Of a stretch of DNA of 64,000 bases, positions 55,235-64,000 are shown piece after piece. Both the position numbers and the translations under genes were made by a program. The notes beneath the pieces are model-generated. The model saw only the letters and a list, made by a program, of their open reading frames with translations, did no database searches and had not been told where the DNA came from. Where the stretch lies: NCBI GenBank assembly GCA_030020825.1, contig CP125213.1, positions 496,001 to 560,000 of the forward strand. The letters are read 5' to 3'. Within the stretch, counting starts at the first letter, position 1, and each line of letters begins with the position of its first letter. The stretch is from Candidatus Blochmannia vicinus. GTDB taxonomy: Bacteria; Pseudomonadota; Gammaproteobacteria; Enterobacterales; Enterobacteriaceae.

Positions 55235-56341
55235 ATGAAAAATATTGGGTTTATTGGTTGGAGAGGAATGGTAGGTTCAGTATTAATGAATCGTATGCAA
55301 GAAGAACGTGATTTTAGCTATTTTCATTCAACGTTCCTTTCTACGTCCCAAATAGGAAAACATGCTCCAAACATTCAAGGAAAACAGGAACTATTTCTAC
55401 AAGATGCTTATAATATAGAGCTTCTTCACTCCTTAGATATTATCATTACATGTCAGGGTAGCGCATATAGTAATATTATTTATCAAAAATTAAGAAAAAC
55501 TGGATGGAAGGGATATTGGATTGATAGCGCTTCGTCGTTAAGAATGAATGATGATGCAATTATTATCTTAGATCCTGTTAATCAACTATTCATAGAACAA
55601 AGTATAAATAATGGCATTAAAACATTTATAGGCGGAAATTGTACTGTAAGTTTAATGTTAATGTCTTTAGGTGGATTATTTTCTCAAAATTTAATCGAAT
55701 GGGTTTTTGTATCCACTTATCAAGCAGCTTCTGGATACGGAGCACGCGCCATGCGTGAACTATTAATACAAATGGGTCAAGTATATAATACAGTAACTGA
55801 TTTACTAACATCTTCTACTAATACGATTATAGATATTGAACATACAATTACTAAATTTAGCAAAACTGATTCTTTATTAGTAGATTGTTTTAAAGTTCCT
55901 TTAGTAGGAAACGTTATTCCATGGATTGGTGATTATATGTGCGCCGGTCAAACTCAAGAAGAATGGAAAGGTCAAGCAGAAACTAATAAAATTCTCAATA
56001 CTTCTGAAACTATAACAGTGGACAGTTTATGTGTACGTGTTGGATCATTACGTTGTCATAGTCAATCATTTGTCTTAAAACTTAAGAAAAATATACGCCT
56101 TACAGAAATAGAAGAACTAATTCAATCCCATAATGAATGGGTAGAAGTTATTCCAAATGATATGAAACAATCACTAGAAAATTTAACTCCTATCATGGTA
56201 TCTGGAACGCTCAAAATACCAATTGGTCGATTACGAAAATTAAATGCAAGCAACAAACATATTTCAGCTTTCAGCGTGGGTGATCAATTGCTTTGGGGAG
56301 CGGCTGAACCATTAAGAAGAATGTTACGTCAACTACTATAA
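55235..56341 (+). CDS. asd: Aspartate-semialdehyde dehydrogenase
   Basis: Reduces aspartyl phosphate to aspartate semialdehyde, the branch to lysine, diaminopimelate, threonine and methionine. The NADP loop IGWRGMVGSVLMNRM, the catalytic cysteine in GGNCTVSLML and the histidine in RVGSLRCHSQSF are visible. Length 368 (E. coli 367). With aspartokinase-homoserine dehydrogenase II (metL) missing nearby, another aspartokinase must feed it. It converges on nfuA. Confidence 0.97.
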   Translation: MKNIGFIGWRGMVGSVLMNRMQEERDFSYFHSTFLSTSQIGKHAPNIQGKQELFLQDAYNIELLHSLDIIITCQGSAYSNIIYQKLRKTGWKGYWIDSASSLRMNDDAIIILDPVNQLFIEQSINNGIKTFIGGNCTVSLMLMSLGGLFSQNLIEWVFVSTYQAASGYGARAMRELLIQMGQVYNTVTDLLTSSTNTIIDIEHTITKFSKTDSLLVDCFKVPLVGNVIPWIGDYMCAGQTQEEWKGQAETNKILNTSETITVDSLCVRVGSLRCHSQSFVLKLKKNIRLTEIEELIQSHNEWVEVIPNDMKQSLENLTPIMVSGTLKIPIGRLRKLNASNKHISAFSVGDQLLWGAAEPLRRMLRQLL

Positions 56342-56516
56342 GTTTTCTTTCAAAAATCGTGCTATTATATAATTAGAACAGACAATGTCAAAGATGAATG
56401 TAAAAACATACTACAGGTATTAAAAAATTCCTAAATGGACTAAAATGATACATTTCCAATATCACAACTACTGTGGTGGTTAAATCTTTTTAAATTAAAC
56501 GATAAAATGTTTATGT

Positions 56517-57104
56517 TTAATAATAAGAATGTACGTCATGTTTATGTTGAGTAATATCTATCACTCCTTTTAATTCTGGAAATAGGTTTTTTAGAGTGGT
56601 TTCTATTCCTTCCTTTATAGTATAACTAGCCATTGCGCATCCATTACATCCACCATAAAATTTAATAACAGCTAATAGATCCTTAGTAATATGTACTAAA
56701 GATACGCTACCACCATGCATTTCTAACTGCGGATTAATCCTAAATTGTAATACATTTCTTACTTTATCTTCTAATGAATCACTATTCATACTTTCTTCTG
56801 TATTATATTTTTTAGTAACGTTAGGAGCCTTAATAGTAAGCTGATGACCTAATTCATTAACTATAATGTCAATTCGTGCATCTTTAAGGAAAGAAATATA
56901 CAACCGATCTACATGTATAGAAAATAATTCAAATTCAATGATAACATCACTGGATTTAAATTCTTCTGGTGAACAAAAACAAATAGCACATTCTGCGTGC
57001 ACAGTTCCTGGATCAACCACAGATACTCGTATCTGAGTACCAGGTTTTTTGTTCGCTAAAATTTTAATAAAATGCTCTTGTGCGCCAGAAGTTACATTAA
57101 TCAT
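56517..57104 (-). CDS. nfuA: Iron-sulfur cluster carrier NfuA
   Basis: Carries [4Fe-4S] clusters to target enzymes. An N-terminal degenerate A-type domain (about residues 1-95, QEHFIKILANKKPGTQIRV) is joined to a C-terminal Nfu domain with the cluster ligands in GGCNGCAM. It ends HSYY as in E. coli. The ATG at 57104 gives 195 residues (E. coli 191); 13 codons of upstream frame have no homology. Relevant clients in this window include IlvD. Confidence 0.95.
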   Translation of the reverse strand: MINVTSGAQEHFIKILANKKPGTQIRVSVVDPGTVHAECAICFCSPEEFKSSDVIIEFELFSIHVDRLYISFLKDARIDIIVNELGHQLTIKAPNVTKKYNTEESMNSDSLEDKVRNVLQFRINPQLEMHGGSVSLVHITKDLLAVIKFYGGCNGCAMASYTIKEGIETTLKNLFPELKGVIDITQHKHDVHSYY

Positions 57105-58464
57105 TTTATGATATACACCGAAATTACTAAATGGTACAAACAATACTAAAATCTTTATTTTTTATACTAAATCACTTAGATCAAGTGTATATGTATTCAC
57201 ATATATTTTCAATATATATTGTTGTTTTTATAATTGATAATTAGACAATATTTATCTGCATAATATACAATGAATATACCCTATATATTTAATACAATTA
57301 AAAATTTTAAACTATATAAATAAATTTTTTTAGATTATTCCAATAAATTTACTCAAAAACATCGCATAATCTAAAGACAATCAATATATATATATAAATT
57401 TTAAATAATTAAATATATATTTATATGTTTGATATTCAAAATAATTTACTATCCACTAAAACAGACAACACAAAATAAAATATAATTATATTTTTTCACT
57501 ATCCAATTACTAATTAACCTAAAAAATAAACAATAACAGTTAAAATATTTATATATCATTAAGTTTATTAATACAAAATTTATAATATTCATTCTTTGGC
57601 TATAAACAACAATTTTTACTAATATAAAATACTATACAGATACCACCATATTATAAATGTCTTTTTAAACAAACTCAATTAATTCCAAATAAATATTAAT
57701 TTGTATCTCAATACAATAATCAATAAAAATTAAAAAATATATTTAAATGTTAAATTTTAACGATTAAAGATTTGGCGACATCTTATCTCATTCTTCTCAA
57801 GTAAAGTATTCTTACTGCAAGTAAGAATACTTTACTTGCAATGTTTAAAAATTATCTATAATTACTAGAACGATATATTTTAAGATGCTAAATACACTAA
57901 ATCAGCGCAAAATATATAACATATAAATAATTTTTTATATATTTAATTAAACAAATACATACGCCTTTAGCTTACAGCTGTAAAAACGAAAACTAATAAT
58001 GAATATTAATTTTCATATTTTTATAAAATCAAATAGAATATTAATATATCACATATAATAATTACTAATTTGAATAAAAGTCATCTTTATACGAAATTAA
58101 CATAATATTATATATATATTCATAAAAACAAACATAAATGGCATTTATTTTTTAATATGTAAGCACTGTCGACATGCAACTACACTCAATAAATATATTT
58201 ATATTTGATATACATCCATATATTGATCATTAATCTTTATCATCTTACTATAATAAGAAATAAGTTTCTAAATTGTATCCGAATAAAGATTTGTATTACA
58301 ATGATAGCGTGTTATTATATTAAACAATTAATAACATTATTATATTAGGTACATTATTATATATCAAACTTATTTTTATAAAACACAATATAAAGTACTG
58401 CGTATTTTATATTGTGTACTTCTAGATCAATTAGATCTTCATACAAAGCGATGAAATATATACG
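57105..58464. other. 1.36-kb gene desert nfuA / aroK
   Basis: Divergent interval replacing a large E. coli region (gntX, bioH, feoABC to mrcA, hofQ). No gene remnant was recognised. A perfect 19-bp hairpin lies at 57798-57838. Confidence 0.5.
57798..57838. repeat. Perfect 19-bp hairpin
   Basis: CAAGTAAAGTATTCTTACT (57798-57816) pairs exactly with AGTAAGAATACTTTACTTG (57820-57838) around a 3-base loop. It is the strongest short-loop stem in the window and stands alone, over 600 bases from either gene. Confidence 0.75.
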
Positions 58465-59031
58465 ATGAAGAAGTTATTTTCATATAGTAACAATATATTA
58501 AAAAAACATAATATTTTTTTAATTGGACCTATGGGAGCTGGGAAAAGTACCATTGGCCGTCAATTAGCAAATAAATTAAATATGGAATTCTTTGATTCTG
58601 ATCAAGAAATCGAAACTCGTACTGGTGCAAATATTAGTTGGGTTTTTGATGTGGAGGGAGAAGTTAGATTTCGTGATCGTGAAGAAAAGATTATTAATGA
58701 ACTAACAAAAAAACAGGGAATTATATTAGCTACTGGAGGTGGCTCTATTAAATCTAGCATGACACGAAATAATCTTTCTACTCGTGGGTTAGTAGTATAC
58801 TTAGCAACAACTATTGAAAAACAATTAATTCGAACACAACATGATAAAGGACGCCCATTACTAAGATCATCATCAACATCAGGAAATATTCGCGAGTCAT
58901 TAGAAATTTTAGCTAAAGAACGAAATCCACTATACGAAGAAGTTGCAGACATAAGAATATCCACTGATGAACAAAATATTAGAATCGTCGTTAATAAAAT
59001 TATTATTTTTCGTAACCAGAGTACTATGTAG
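58465..59031 (+). CDS. aroK: Shikimate kinase I
   Basis: Phosphorylates shikimate on the way to chorismate. P-loop GPMGAGKSTIGRQL, the shikimate-binding DSDQEIETRTG, RDREEKIINEL, ATGGGS and the lid region RPLL match AroK. Length 188 (E. coli 173); an N-terminal extension of about 11 residues precedes IFLIGPMGAG and no later start codon is available at the usual place. It is 52 bases upstream of aroB, the E. coli aroK-aroB order. Confidence 0.95.
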   Translation: MKKLFSYSNNILKKHNIFLIGPMGAGKSTIGRQLANKLNMEFFDSDQEIETRTGANISWVFDVEGEVRFRDREEKIINELTKKQGIILATGGGSIKSSMTRNNLSTRGLVVYLATTIEKQLIRTQHDKGRPLLRSSSTSGNIRESLEILAKERNPLYEEVADIRISTDEQNIRIVVNKIIIFRNQSTM

Positions 59032-59083
59032 CACTTAAATCATATATTAGTTATTCATTATTAAAAGTTATCATAATTTTACT

Positions 59084-60169
59084 ATGGAAAAAATTATCAT
59101 AAAATTACATAAACGAAGCTATCCAATTATCATTTCAGACAAGTTATTTAACCATTTTTCATCCTTTTGGTCACTGAATTCTGGCGACAAAGTAGTACTA
59201 ATCACTAATGATCGAGTAGCACCAATTTACTTAAATATACTATGTGATTTACTAACTCATGCAGGTATTGTCACTGATCAACTAATTTTACCGGATGGGG
59301 AACAGAATAAAACTTTAATAACATTGAATAAAATATTCACTAAATTATTAACACAAAATTATGATCGTAATACAATACTTATCGCACTTGGTGGTGGTGT
59401 TATTGGAGATATCACTGGATTTGCTGCTGCTACATATCAACGTGGAATACGTTTTATTCAAATCCCAACAACGTTGCTTGCACAAGTAGACGCATCTATT
59501 GGCGGTAAAACTGGAGTCAACCATGTGCTTGGGAAAAATATGATTGGGGCCTTTCACCAACCTGATGCTGTTATTATCAATTTAGATGTCTTAAACACAT
59601 TAACTGTAAAGGAGTTTTCTTCTGGATTAGCTGAAATAATTAAATATGCTGTTGCTCTTGATTCTGATTTTTTTAATTGGTTGGAATCTAATTTAGACGA
59701 TTTATTAACTTTAAATGTATCATCTCTAATGTATTGTATTCGTCGTTGTTGTGAATTAAAAGCATCCATAGTTTCAATTGATGAATACGATCAAGGTATT
59801 AGAGGTTCACTTAATCTTGGACATACTTACGGTCACGCCATTGAATCATATTTAAATTATACACAATGGTCCCATGGTGAAGCTGTGGCTGCAGGTATTA
59901 TGATAGCAACAAATACTGCTATACGTTTAAGACAACTTAGTTACAACGCCGCAGCACGTATAAAACAACTATTAATTCGCGCTGGATTACCTATACACGG
60001 TCCAAAAGAAATGACACCAATAAATTACCTGGAATATATGACACGCGACAAAAAATCAATATCAGGACAACTTAATTTAGTTCTACCTGTCTCCATCGGG
60101 CGTGTAAAAACTATTTTTAATGTAAAACATGAATTAGTATCTCTATCTATCGAAGACACTTATAGATAA
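59084..60169 (+). CDS. aroB: 3-dehydroquinate synthase
   Basis: NAD- and metal-dependent cyclisation of DAHP to dehydroquinate, second step of the shikimate pathway. The core GGGVIGDITGFAAATYQRG, PTTLLAQVDASIGGKTGVNH, the metal-ligand region LNLGHTYGHAIE and HGEAVAAGI are present. Length 361 (E. coli 362). The hairpin 60181-60230 directly after the stop ends the aroK-aroB unit; damX, dam and rpe follow in E. coli, and only rpe is left here. Confidence 0.97.
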   Translation: MEKIIIKLHKRSYPIIISDKLFNHFSSFWSLNSGDKVVLITNDRVAPIYLNILCDLLTHAGIVTDQLILPDGEQNKTLITLNKIFTKLLTQNYDRNTILIALGGGVIGDITGFAAATYQRGIRFIQIPTTLLAQVDASIGGKTGVNHVLGKNMIGAFHQPDAVIINLDVLNTLTVKEFSSGLAEIIKYAVALDSDFFNWLESNLDDLLTLNVSSLMYCIRRCCELKASIVSIDEYDQGIRGSLNLGHTYGHAIESYLNYTQWSHGEAVAAGIMIATNTAIRLRQLSYNAAARIKQLLIRAGLPIHGPKEMTPINYLEYMTRDKKSISGQLNLVLPVSIGRVKTIFNVKHELVSLSIEDTYR

Positions 60170-60536
60170 AACTACACCTGAAAAACAGTAAAACATATAA
60201 TAAATAAAAACCATATATTTTACTGTTTTTATTAAATTATTTCCAATTATCATAAATACGAATTATAATATACATCTAATGTTAACACTACAACTAAACC
60301 AATCTAACACTATAAATTAAATAATATATCCAATCCTATTAAAACAAAATTTTTATTTTTCTTTACACAGTACATAAATATATGTAAAGAAACTGTTGGC
60401 ATAAAAATAATAATATCACTTCAATCAGAAATGGATTATTATTTAGTTTATTTAAAATAAAATTAATAAATATATAAATTTCTTTATTTAAATTAATTGA
60501 GATTTGTAGCATTACAATTTTTAATTGGAAATTTCA
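60170..60536. other. Spacer aroB-rpe
   Basis: 367 bases containing the aroB terminator at its left end. damX and dam, between these genes in E. coli, are missing and no remnant is visible. Confidence 0.55.
60181..60233 (+). terminator. Rho-independent terminator of aroK-aroB
   Basis: AAAAACAGTAAAA (60181-60193) pairs perfectly with TTTTACTGTTTTT (60218-60230), 11 bases after the aroB stop, and the right arm ends in a T5 run. Confidence 0.7.
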
Positions 60537-61205
60537 ATGAAACGCTTCTTAATAGCTCCATCGATTTTATCAGCCAATTTTGCTAAATTAGGAGAAGATG
60601 TAACTAAGGTCGTGTCCGCTGGTGCAGATCTATTACATTTTGATGTTATGGATAATCATTATGTTCCTAATTTAAGCATAGGATCCATGGTATTACAATC
60701 ATTACGTAGTTATGGAATCAATATCCCTATTGACGTCCATCTAATGGCAAATCCAATAGATCAATTAATATCCGATTTTGCTTCTGTTGGAGCAACATAT
60801 ATCAGTTTTCATCCAGAAACAACAAAACATATGGACCGATCATTACAATTAATTAAAGAACATGGGTGCAAAGTAGGATTAGTTTTTAACCCTAGCACTA
60901 CCCTCAATTGTTTAGAATATGTAATGCATAAAATTGATATGATTATATTAATGTCAGTAAACCCTGGATTTAGTGGACAATCATTTATTCCTACGGTTTT
61001 AAAAAAAATAAGTCAAACACGCAAATTAATAGACAATGCCAACCATAATATTGATTTAGCAGTAGATGGGGGAATTAATATAAAAAATATACGTTCTATT
61101 TTAGAAGCTGGCGCAAACACATTCATTATGGGATCAGCTATCTTTAGATCTCCAAATTACTATGAAACTATAAATAATGTTCGCTCTATTCTATCGAATC
61201 AATAA
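60537..61205 (+). CDS. rpe: Ribulose-phosphate 3-epimerase
   Basis: Interconverts ribulose 5-phosphate and xylulose 5-phosphate in the pentose phosphate pathway. The TIM-barrel signatures APSILSANFAKLGEDV, HFDVMDNHYVPNL, DVHLMANP, LMSVNPGFSGQSFIP and AVDGGIN are clear, including metal-binding histidines and aspartates. The ATG at 60537 with GGA upstream gives 222 residues (E. coli 225); a TTG four codons earlier is not supported. gph, next in E. coli, is absent. Confidence 0.96.
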   Translation: MKRFLIAPSILSANFAKLGEDVTKVVSAGADLLHFDVMDNHYVPNLSIGSMVLQSLRSYGINIPIDVHLMANPIDQLISDFASVGATYISFHPETTKHMDRSLQLIKEHGCKVGLVFNPSTTLNCLEYVMHKIDMIILMSVNPGFSGQSFIPTVLKKISQTRKLIDNANHNIDLAVDGGINIKNIRSILEAGANTFIMGSAIFRSPNYYETINNVRSILSNQ

Positions 61206-61359
61206 TAACAACACTAATTATATTATTTATTACACAAAAAATAAAAATAGATATCATATTTATTAAATGGTTACTCTATTTAAGGTTAACATTATTTAAT
61301 ACTATGATGTTAATAAAACAATCTTATTTTAAGATCATACCTTTCATATGATTGCAAAC

Positions 61360-61402
61360 TTATATTAATCCTAATATATCCTATATATTAGGATTAATAT
61401 AA
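61360..61402. repeat. 19-bp hairpin between rpe and trpS
   Basis: Arms at 61360-61378 and 61384-61402 pair perfectly (core TTAATCCTAATATA) around a 5-base loop. It lies 30 bases before the trpS start codon, so it could end rpe transcription or act in the trpS leader. Confidence 0.65.
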
Positions 61403-61432
61403 TAACATATTATTTATTTCATTTTAAAAACT

Positions 61433-62449
61433 ATGAAAAATAATCATATAAATAAACCAATTGTATTTAGTGGGGCTCAACCATCAGGTCAACTTACTAT
61501 TGGAAACTATATCGGTGCGATACGTCAATGGGTCAAAATGCAGCATGATTATCAATGCATATTTTGCATAGTAGATTTACATGCAGCTACAAACTTCAAT
61601 AATTTACATCAGTTAAATAAGGCCTCGTTAGATACACTAGCTTTATATTTAGCATGTGGTATTGATCCGAATAATAGTACTATATTTATTCAGTCCCATG
61701 TTCCAGAACATAGTCAATTAAACTGGTTATTGAATTGTTATACATATTTTGGAGAACTAAATCGTATGAATCAATTCAAAGAAAAATTAGCACAACAAAA
61801 AGAAAATATTAATATCGGATTATTTAACTATCCAGTACTAATGGCATCAGACATTCTATTGTATCAAACCAATTTAGTTCCAGTAGGATCAGATCAAAAA
61901 CAACATTTAGAATTAACACGTAATATCGCTAAACGTTTTAATTATAAATACGGTACAATTTTTGTAATTCCGGAAATATTTATTCCTACATATGGTTCTC
62001 GTATCATGTCTTTATTAGAACCAAATAAAAAAATGTCTAAATCAGATTATAATGCTAATAATATTATTACTCTTTTAGACGATATTAATACAGTATCAAA
62101 AAAAATTAAACGTGCTGTTACTGATACTGATAACCCTCCGGTAATTAAATATGATCCCATTAACAAACCTGGTATTTCTAATTTACTAGAGATTCTTTCT
62201 GGAATAAATGAACAACCAATAAAGTATTTAGAAGAATTATTTAAAAAGAAAACATATTTTGATTTAAAAAATAAAATTATTCAATCAATATCATCGATGT
62301 TGATAAAACTGCAAAATCGTTATTACACTGAACGTACTAATGAAGATAAATTACGTTATATACTATATATGGGAGCAAAAAAAGCTCAAAAACAGGCAAA
62401 TATTATCTTAAAAAAAGTACACAAAGCAATGGGGTTTACTCAATATTAA
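61433..62449 (+). CDS. trpS: Tryptophanyl-tRNA synthetase
   Basis: Class I synthetase charging tRNA-Trp, whose gene is also in this window (32699). The HIGH-type motif is PSGQLTIGNYIGAIRQW and the KMSKS motif is NKKMSKSD; the conserved DLHAAT, GSDQKQHLELTR and AVTDTDNPP are present. Length 338 (E. coli 334). In E. coli it follows gph and rpe in the same cluster. Confidence 0.96.
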   Translation: MKNNHINKPIVFSGAQPSGQLTIGNYIGAIRQWVKMQHDYQCIFCIVDLHAATNFNNLHQLNKASLDTLALYLACGIDPNNSTIFIQSHVPEHSQLNWLLNCYTYFGELNRMNQFKEKLAQQKENINIGLFNYPVLMASDILLYQTNLVPVGSDQKQHLELTRNIAKRFNYKYGTIFVIPEIFIPTYGSRIMSLLEPNKKMSKSDYNANNIITLLDDINTVSKKIKRAVTDTDNPPVIKYDPINKPGISNLLEILSGINEQPIKYLEELFKKKTYFDLKNKIIQSISSMLIKLQNRYYTERTNEDKLRYILYMGAKKAQKQANIILKKVHKAMGFTQY

Positions 62450-62629
62450 TTATTAAATAATTCATCCTGCTATTTATTAGAATCATTATTTTTATAATAA
62501 AAGTTTTTATTTAGATTTATAATTAAAAACGCACAATAATACTAATATCACATTAATTATAAAATATAAACATAATAAAAAATTATTATGTATAATTAAT
62601 TCCAAATTAAACATCATGATAAATTAATA

Positions 62630-63232
62630 ATGAATAAAATTCTTATTATTGATAATTACGATTCCTTCACTTGGAATCTTTATCAATATTTTCAAGAAAT
62701 GGGTGGTATAGTAGACGTTAGAAGACACGATACTTTAAGTATCATGGATATTGAACAGCTATCCCCCGAACGTTTAGTAATTTCTCCTGGGCCTGGTACT
62801 CCAAATGATGCTGGTATTTCTTTAGAGGCAATATATTATTTTCATAATAGATTGCCCATTCTTGGAGTATGTCTTGGTCATCAAGCTATAGCCCAATTTT
62901 TTGGAGCTAAGTTAAAATATGCACAAAAAATAATGCATGGTAAAACTTCTTTAATTCATCATAACGAAAGTGGGATATTTACTAAAGTAACACAACCTTT
63001 AAATGTAGTACGGTATCATTCATTAGTAATTGATTCAAACACTATTCCAAATTGCTTAGAAATAACCGCATGGAGTAATAACACATACAACACCAATCAT
63101 CATCATAATCAATATAGTGAAATTATGGGAATACGCCATCGTAGATTAGCTATAGAAGGGGTTCAGTTTCATCCAGAAAGTATACTAAGTGAACAAGGAC
63201 ATCGTATTCTAGCTAACTTCATGAAGTATTAA
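62630..63232 (+). CDS. pabA: Aminodeoxychorismate synthase, glutamine amidotransferase subunit
   Basis: Supplies ammonia from glutamine to PabB for p-aminobenzoate and folate. Class I amidotransferase: IIDNYDSFTWNLYQYF, SPGPGTPNDAG, nucleophile Cys81 in GVCLGHQ, and the His/Glu pair in QFHPESILSEQG. Its neighbourhood (trpS, as in the 75-minute region of E. coli) favours pabA over trpG. Length 200 (E. coli 187); the difference is an 11-residue Asn/His-rich insertion near residues 150-161. A dual role in anthranilate synthesis cannot be excluded. Confidence 0.92.
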   Translation: MNKILIIDNYDSFTWNLYQYFQEMGGIVDVRRHDTLSIMDIEQLSPERLVISPGPGTPNDAGISLEAIYYFHNRLPILGVCLGHQAIAQFFGAKLKYAQKIMHGKTSLIHHNESGIFTKVTQPLNVVRYHSLVIDSNTIPNCLEITAWSNNTYNTNHHHNQYSEIMGIRHRRLAIEGVQFHPESILSEQGHRILANFMKY

Positions 63233-64000
63233 ATAAAAATTAAGTAAATTTATTAAAAACTAGAACTTAAAAGCGATCGTTTTTATTTCTTAAAATAAAT
63301 ACAAACTATTATATTTCTAATATAATTAGATGATTTATTTTCTTTCTCAGTTAATCTGCATAAAACAATTAATTACCAATCATTACAAATCAGTATGCAA
63401 TTTTATATGTAATTATATATTAGAAATTTTTAAAAAAATTACATTTATATAAAATGATCAAGATAACCCTAATACTAAGACACTACATAATATATTTTAA
63501 CGAATATAATTTATATATATTAATTTAAAGTGTATAAACTAAAATTCATTTTTAATAAATTAAATATACTAAAAAAATTAATAAACATGCAATATATTGC
63601 CATCATATTAAAATTAAAACTGTCTTTAAAAAGGTAAAAAATTATGAAATCGTTATTTATCAAATTTATTTTATTTATCTCGATTGTTTCTATTGCTCTT
63701 ACCGGTATTATCTGCTAACCTACCGAGAAGATGAAGTTTATGCAATAAGTAGTGCACTTCAAATTATATATGTGCCTGTATATTAAATATAAATTGCCTT
63801 ACTTTCCGTTTCATATAATAAGATAAAAATTAATAAACCTGAAATTTACTAAATATACCAATTGCTAACTATATGACAAACACAATAGCTCTATAGATAA
63901 AAAATAATAAAACAACTCAATATCTTTTATCTTAGATAAAAATAGTTAGTTTTAAAAATAAAATAATGTTGAAATAAAATATGATACTGTTCTATTCTAT
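63233..64000. other. Spacer after pabA
   Basis: 768 bases to the window edge. The only candidate gene is the 24-codon frame at 63644. The patch 63690-63800 is less A+T-biased than the rest. Confidence 0.45.
63644..63718 (+). CDS. Possible 24-residue hydrophobic peptide or gene remnant
   Basis: ATG at 63644 is preceded by AAGG at good spacing and opens a 24-codon frame, MKSLFIKFILFISIVSIALT then GIIC and stop. It looks like a signal peptide or single membrane helix. A frame change just before the stop would continue for about 20 more codons (TYREDEVYAISSAL…), so it may be the start of a frameshifted gene. I do not recognise it. Confidence 0.3.
   Translation: MKSLFIKFILFISIVSIALTGIIC

Noticed and set aside
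62630..63232. Assignment as TrpG (anthranilate synthase component II)
   Set aside because: Closest match and genomic context next to trpS fit pabA; no trp operon genes are nearby.
1..64000. CRISPR arrays, insertion sequences, prophage, attachment sites, replication origin
   Set aside because: No regularly spaced repeats, transposase or phage genes, terminal repeats or DnaA-box cluster were seen.

Overview
The window is a compact, very A+T-rich stretch of a reduced gammaproteobacterial chromosome. Nearly every gene is a close relative of an Escherichia coli gene and lies in short blocks that keep E. coli order, separated by long A+T-rich spacers that hold no genes. There are no insertion sequences, phage genes, CRISPR arrays or clear pseudogenes. 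The gene set (full isoleucine/valine operon, glutamine synthetase, Lipid A-Kdo and heptose enzymes, methionine and haem fragments, few regulators) fits an obligate insect endosymbiont. A carpenter-ant Blochmannia is the best match. That assignment is inference from gene content and order.

Layout: (1) 1-5111: polA (5' end cut by the window edge), engB, glnA. (2) 5702-15352: rpoZ, gmk, a MarR-type regulator, yicC, dut, coaBC, rpmB-rpmG, coaD, waaA. (3) 16120-22739: waaC-waaF-hldD, then divergently yibN-grxC-secB-gpsA-cysE. (4) 23434-31885: pfkA, tpiA, fpr, rpmE, metB, metF, murI. (5) 32362-32772: tRNA-Ala, tRNA-Asp and tRNA-Trp, the remains of a ribosomal RNA operon whose rRNA genes are gone. 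(6) 33853-44001: ilvGMEDA, ilvC, trxA, rho. (7) 44541-45050: tRNA-Arg, -His, -Leu, -Pro. (8) 45167-53835: hemD, hemC, dapF, yigB, uvrD, corA, yigL. (9) 54399-63232: yhgN, asd, nfuA, aroK, aroB, rpe, trpS, pabA. The last ~770 bases hold at most a 24-codon reading frame.

The genes support amino acid provisioning (branched-chain, lysine/threonine, aromatic, cysteine and methionine steps), ammonia assimilation, glycolysis, coenzyme A and folate steps, the lipopolysaccharide inner core, and basic replication, transcription and translation. Local control has been stripped: no glnL/glnG beside glnA, no metJ beside metB, no ilvY, no visible ilv attenuator, no spoT after rpoZ.

No new gene system was found. 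The most notable points are signs of erosion or re-tuning inside retained proteins: Pol I has lost all proofreading catalytic residues, thioredoxin has a CNPC active site, CysE lacks its CysK-binding tail, UvrD lacks its C-terminal domain, YibN lacks its catalytic cysteine, and CorA appears three residues short in its first membrane helix. Also notable are the 'ghost' rRNA operon at a synteny breakpoint, a lone MarR regulator, a comparatively G+C-rich rho leader, and a set of long perfect inverted repeats in the spacers.
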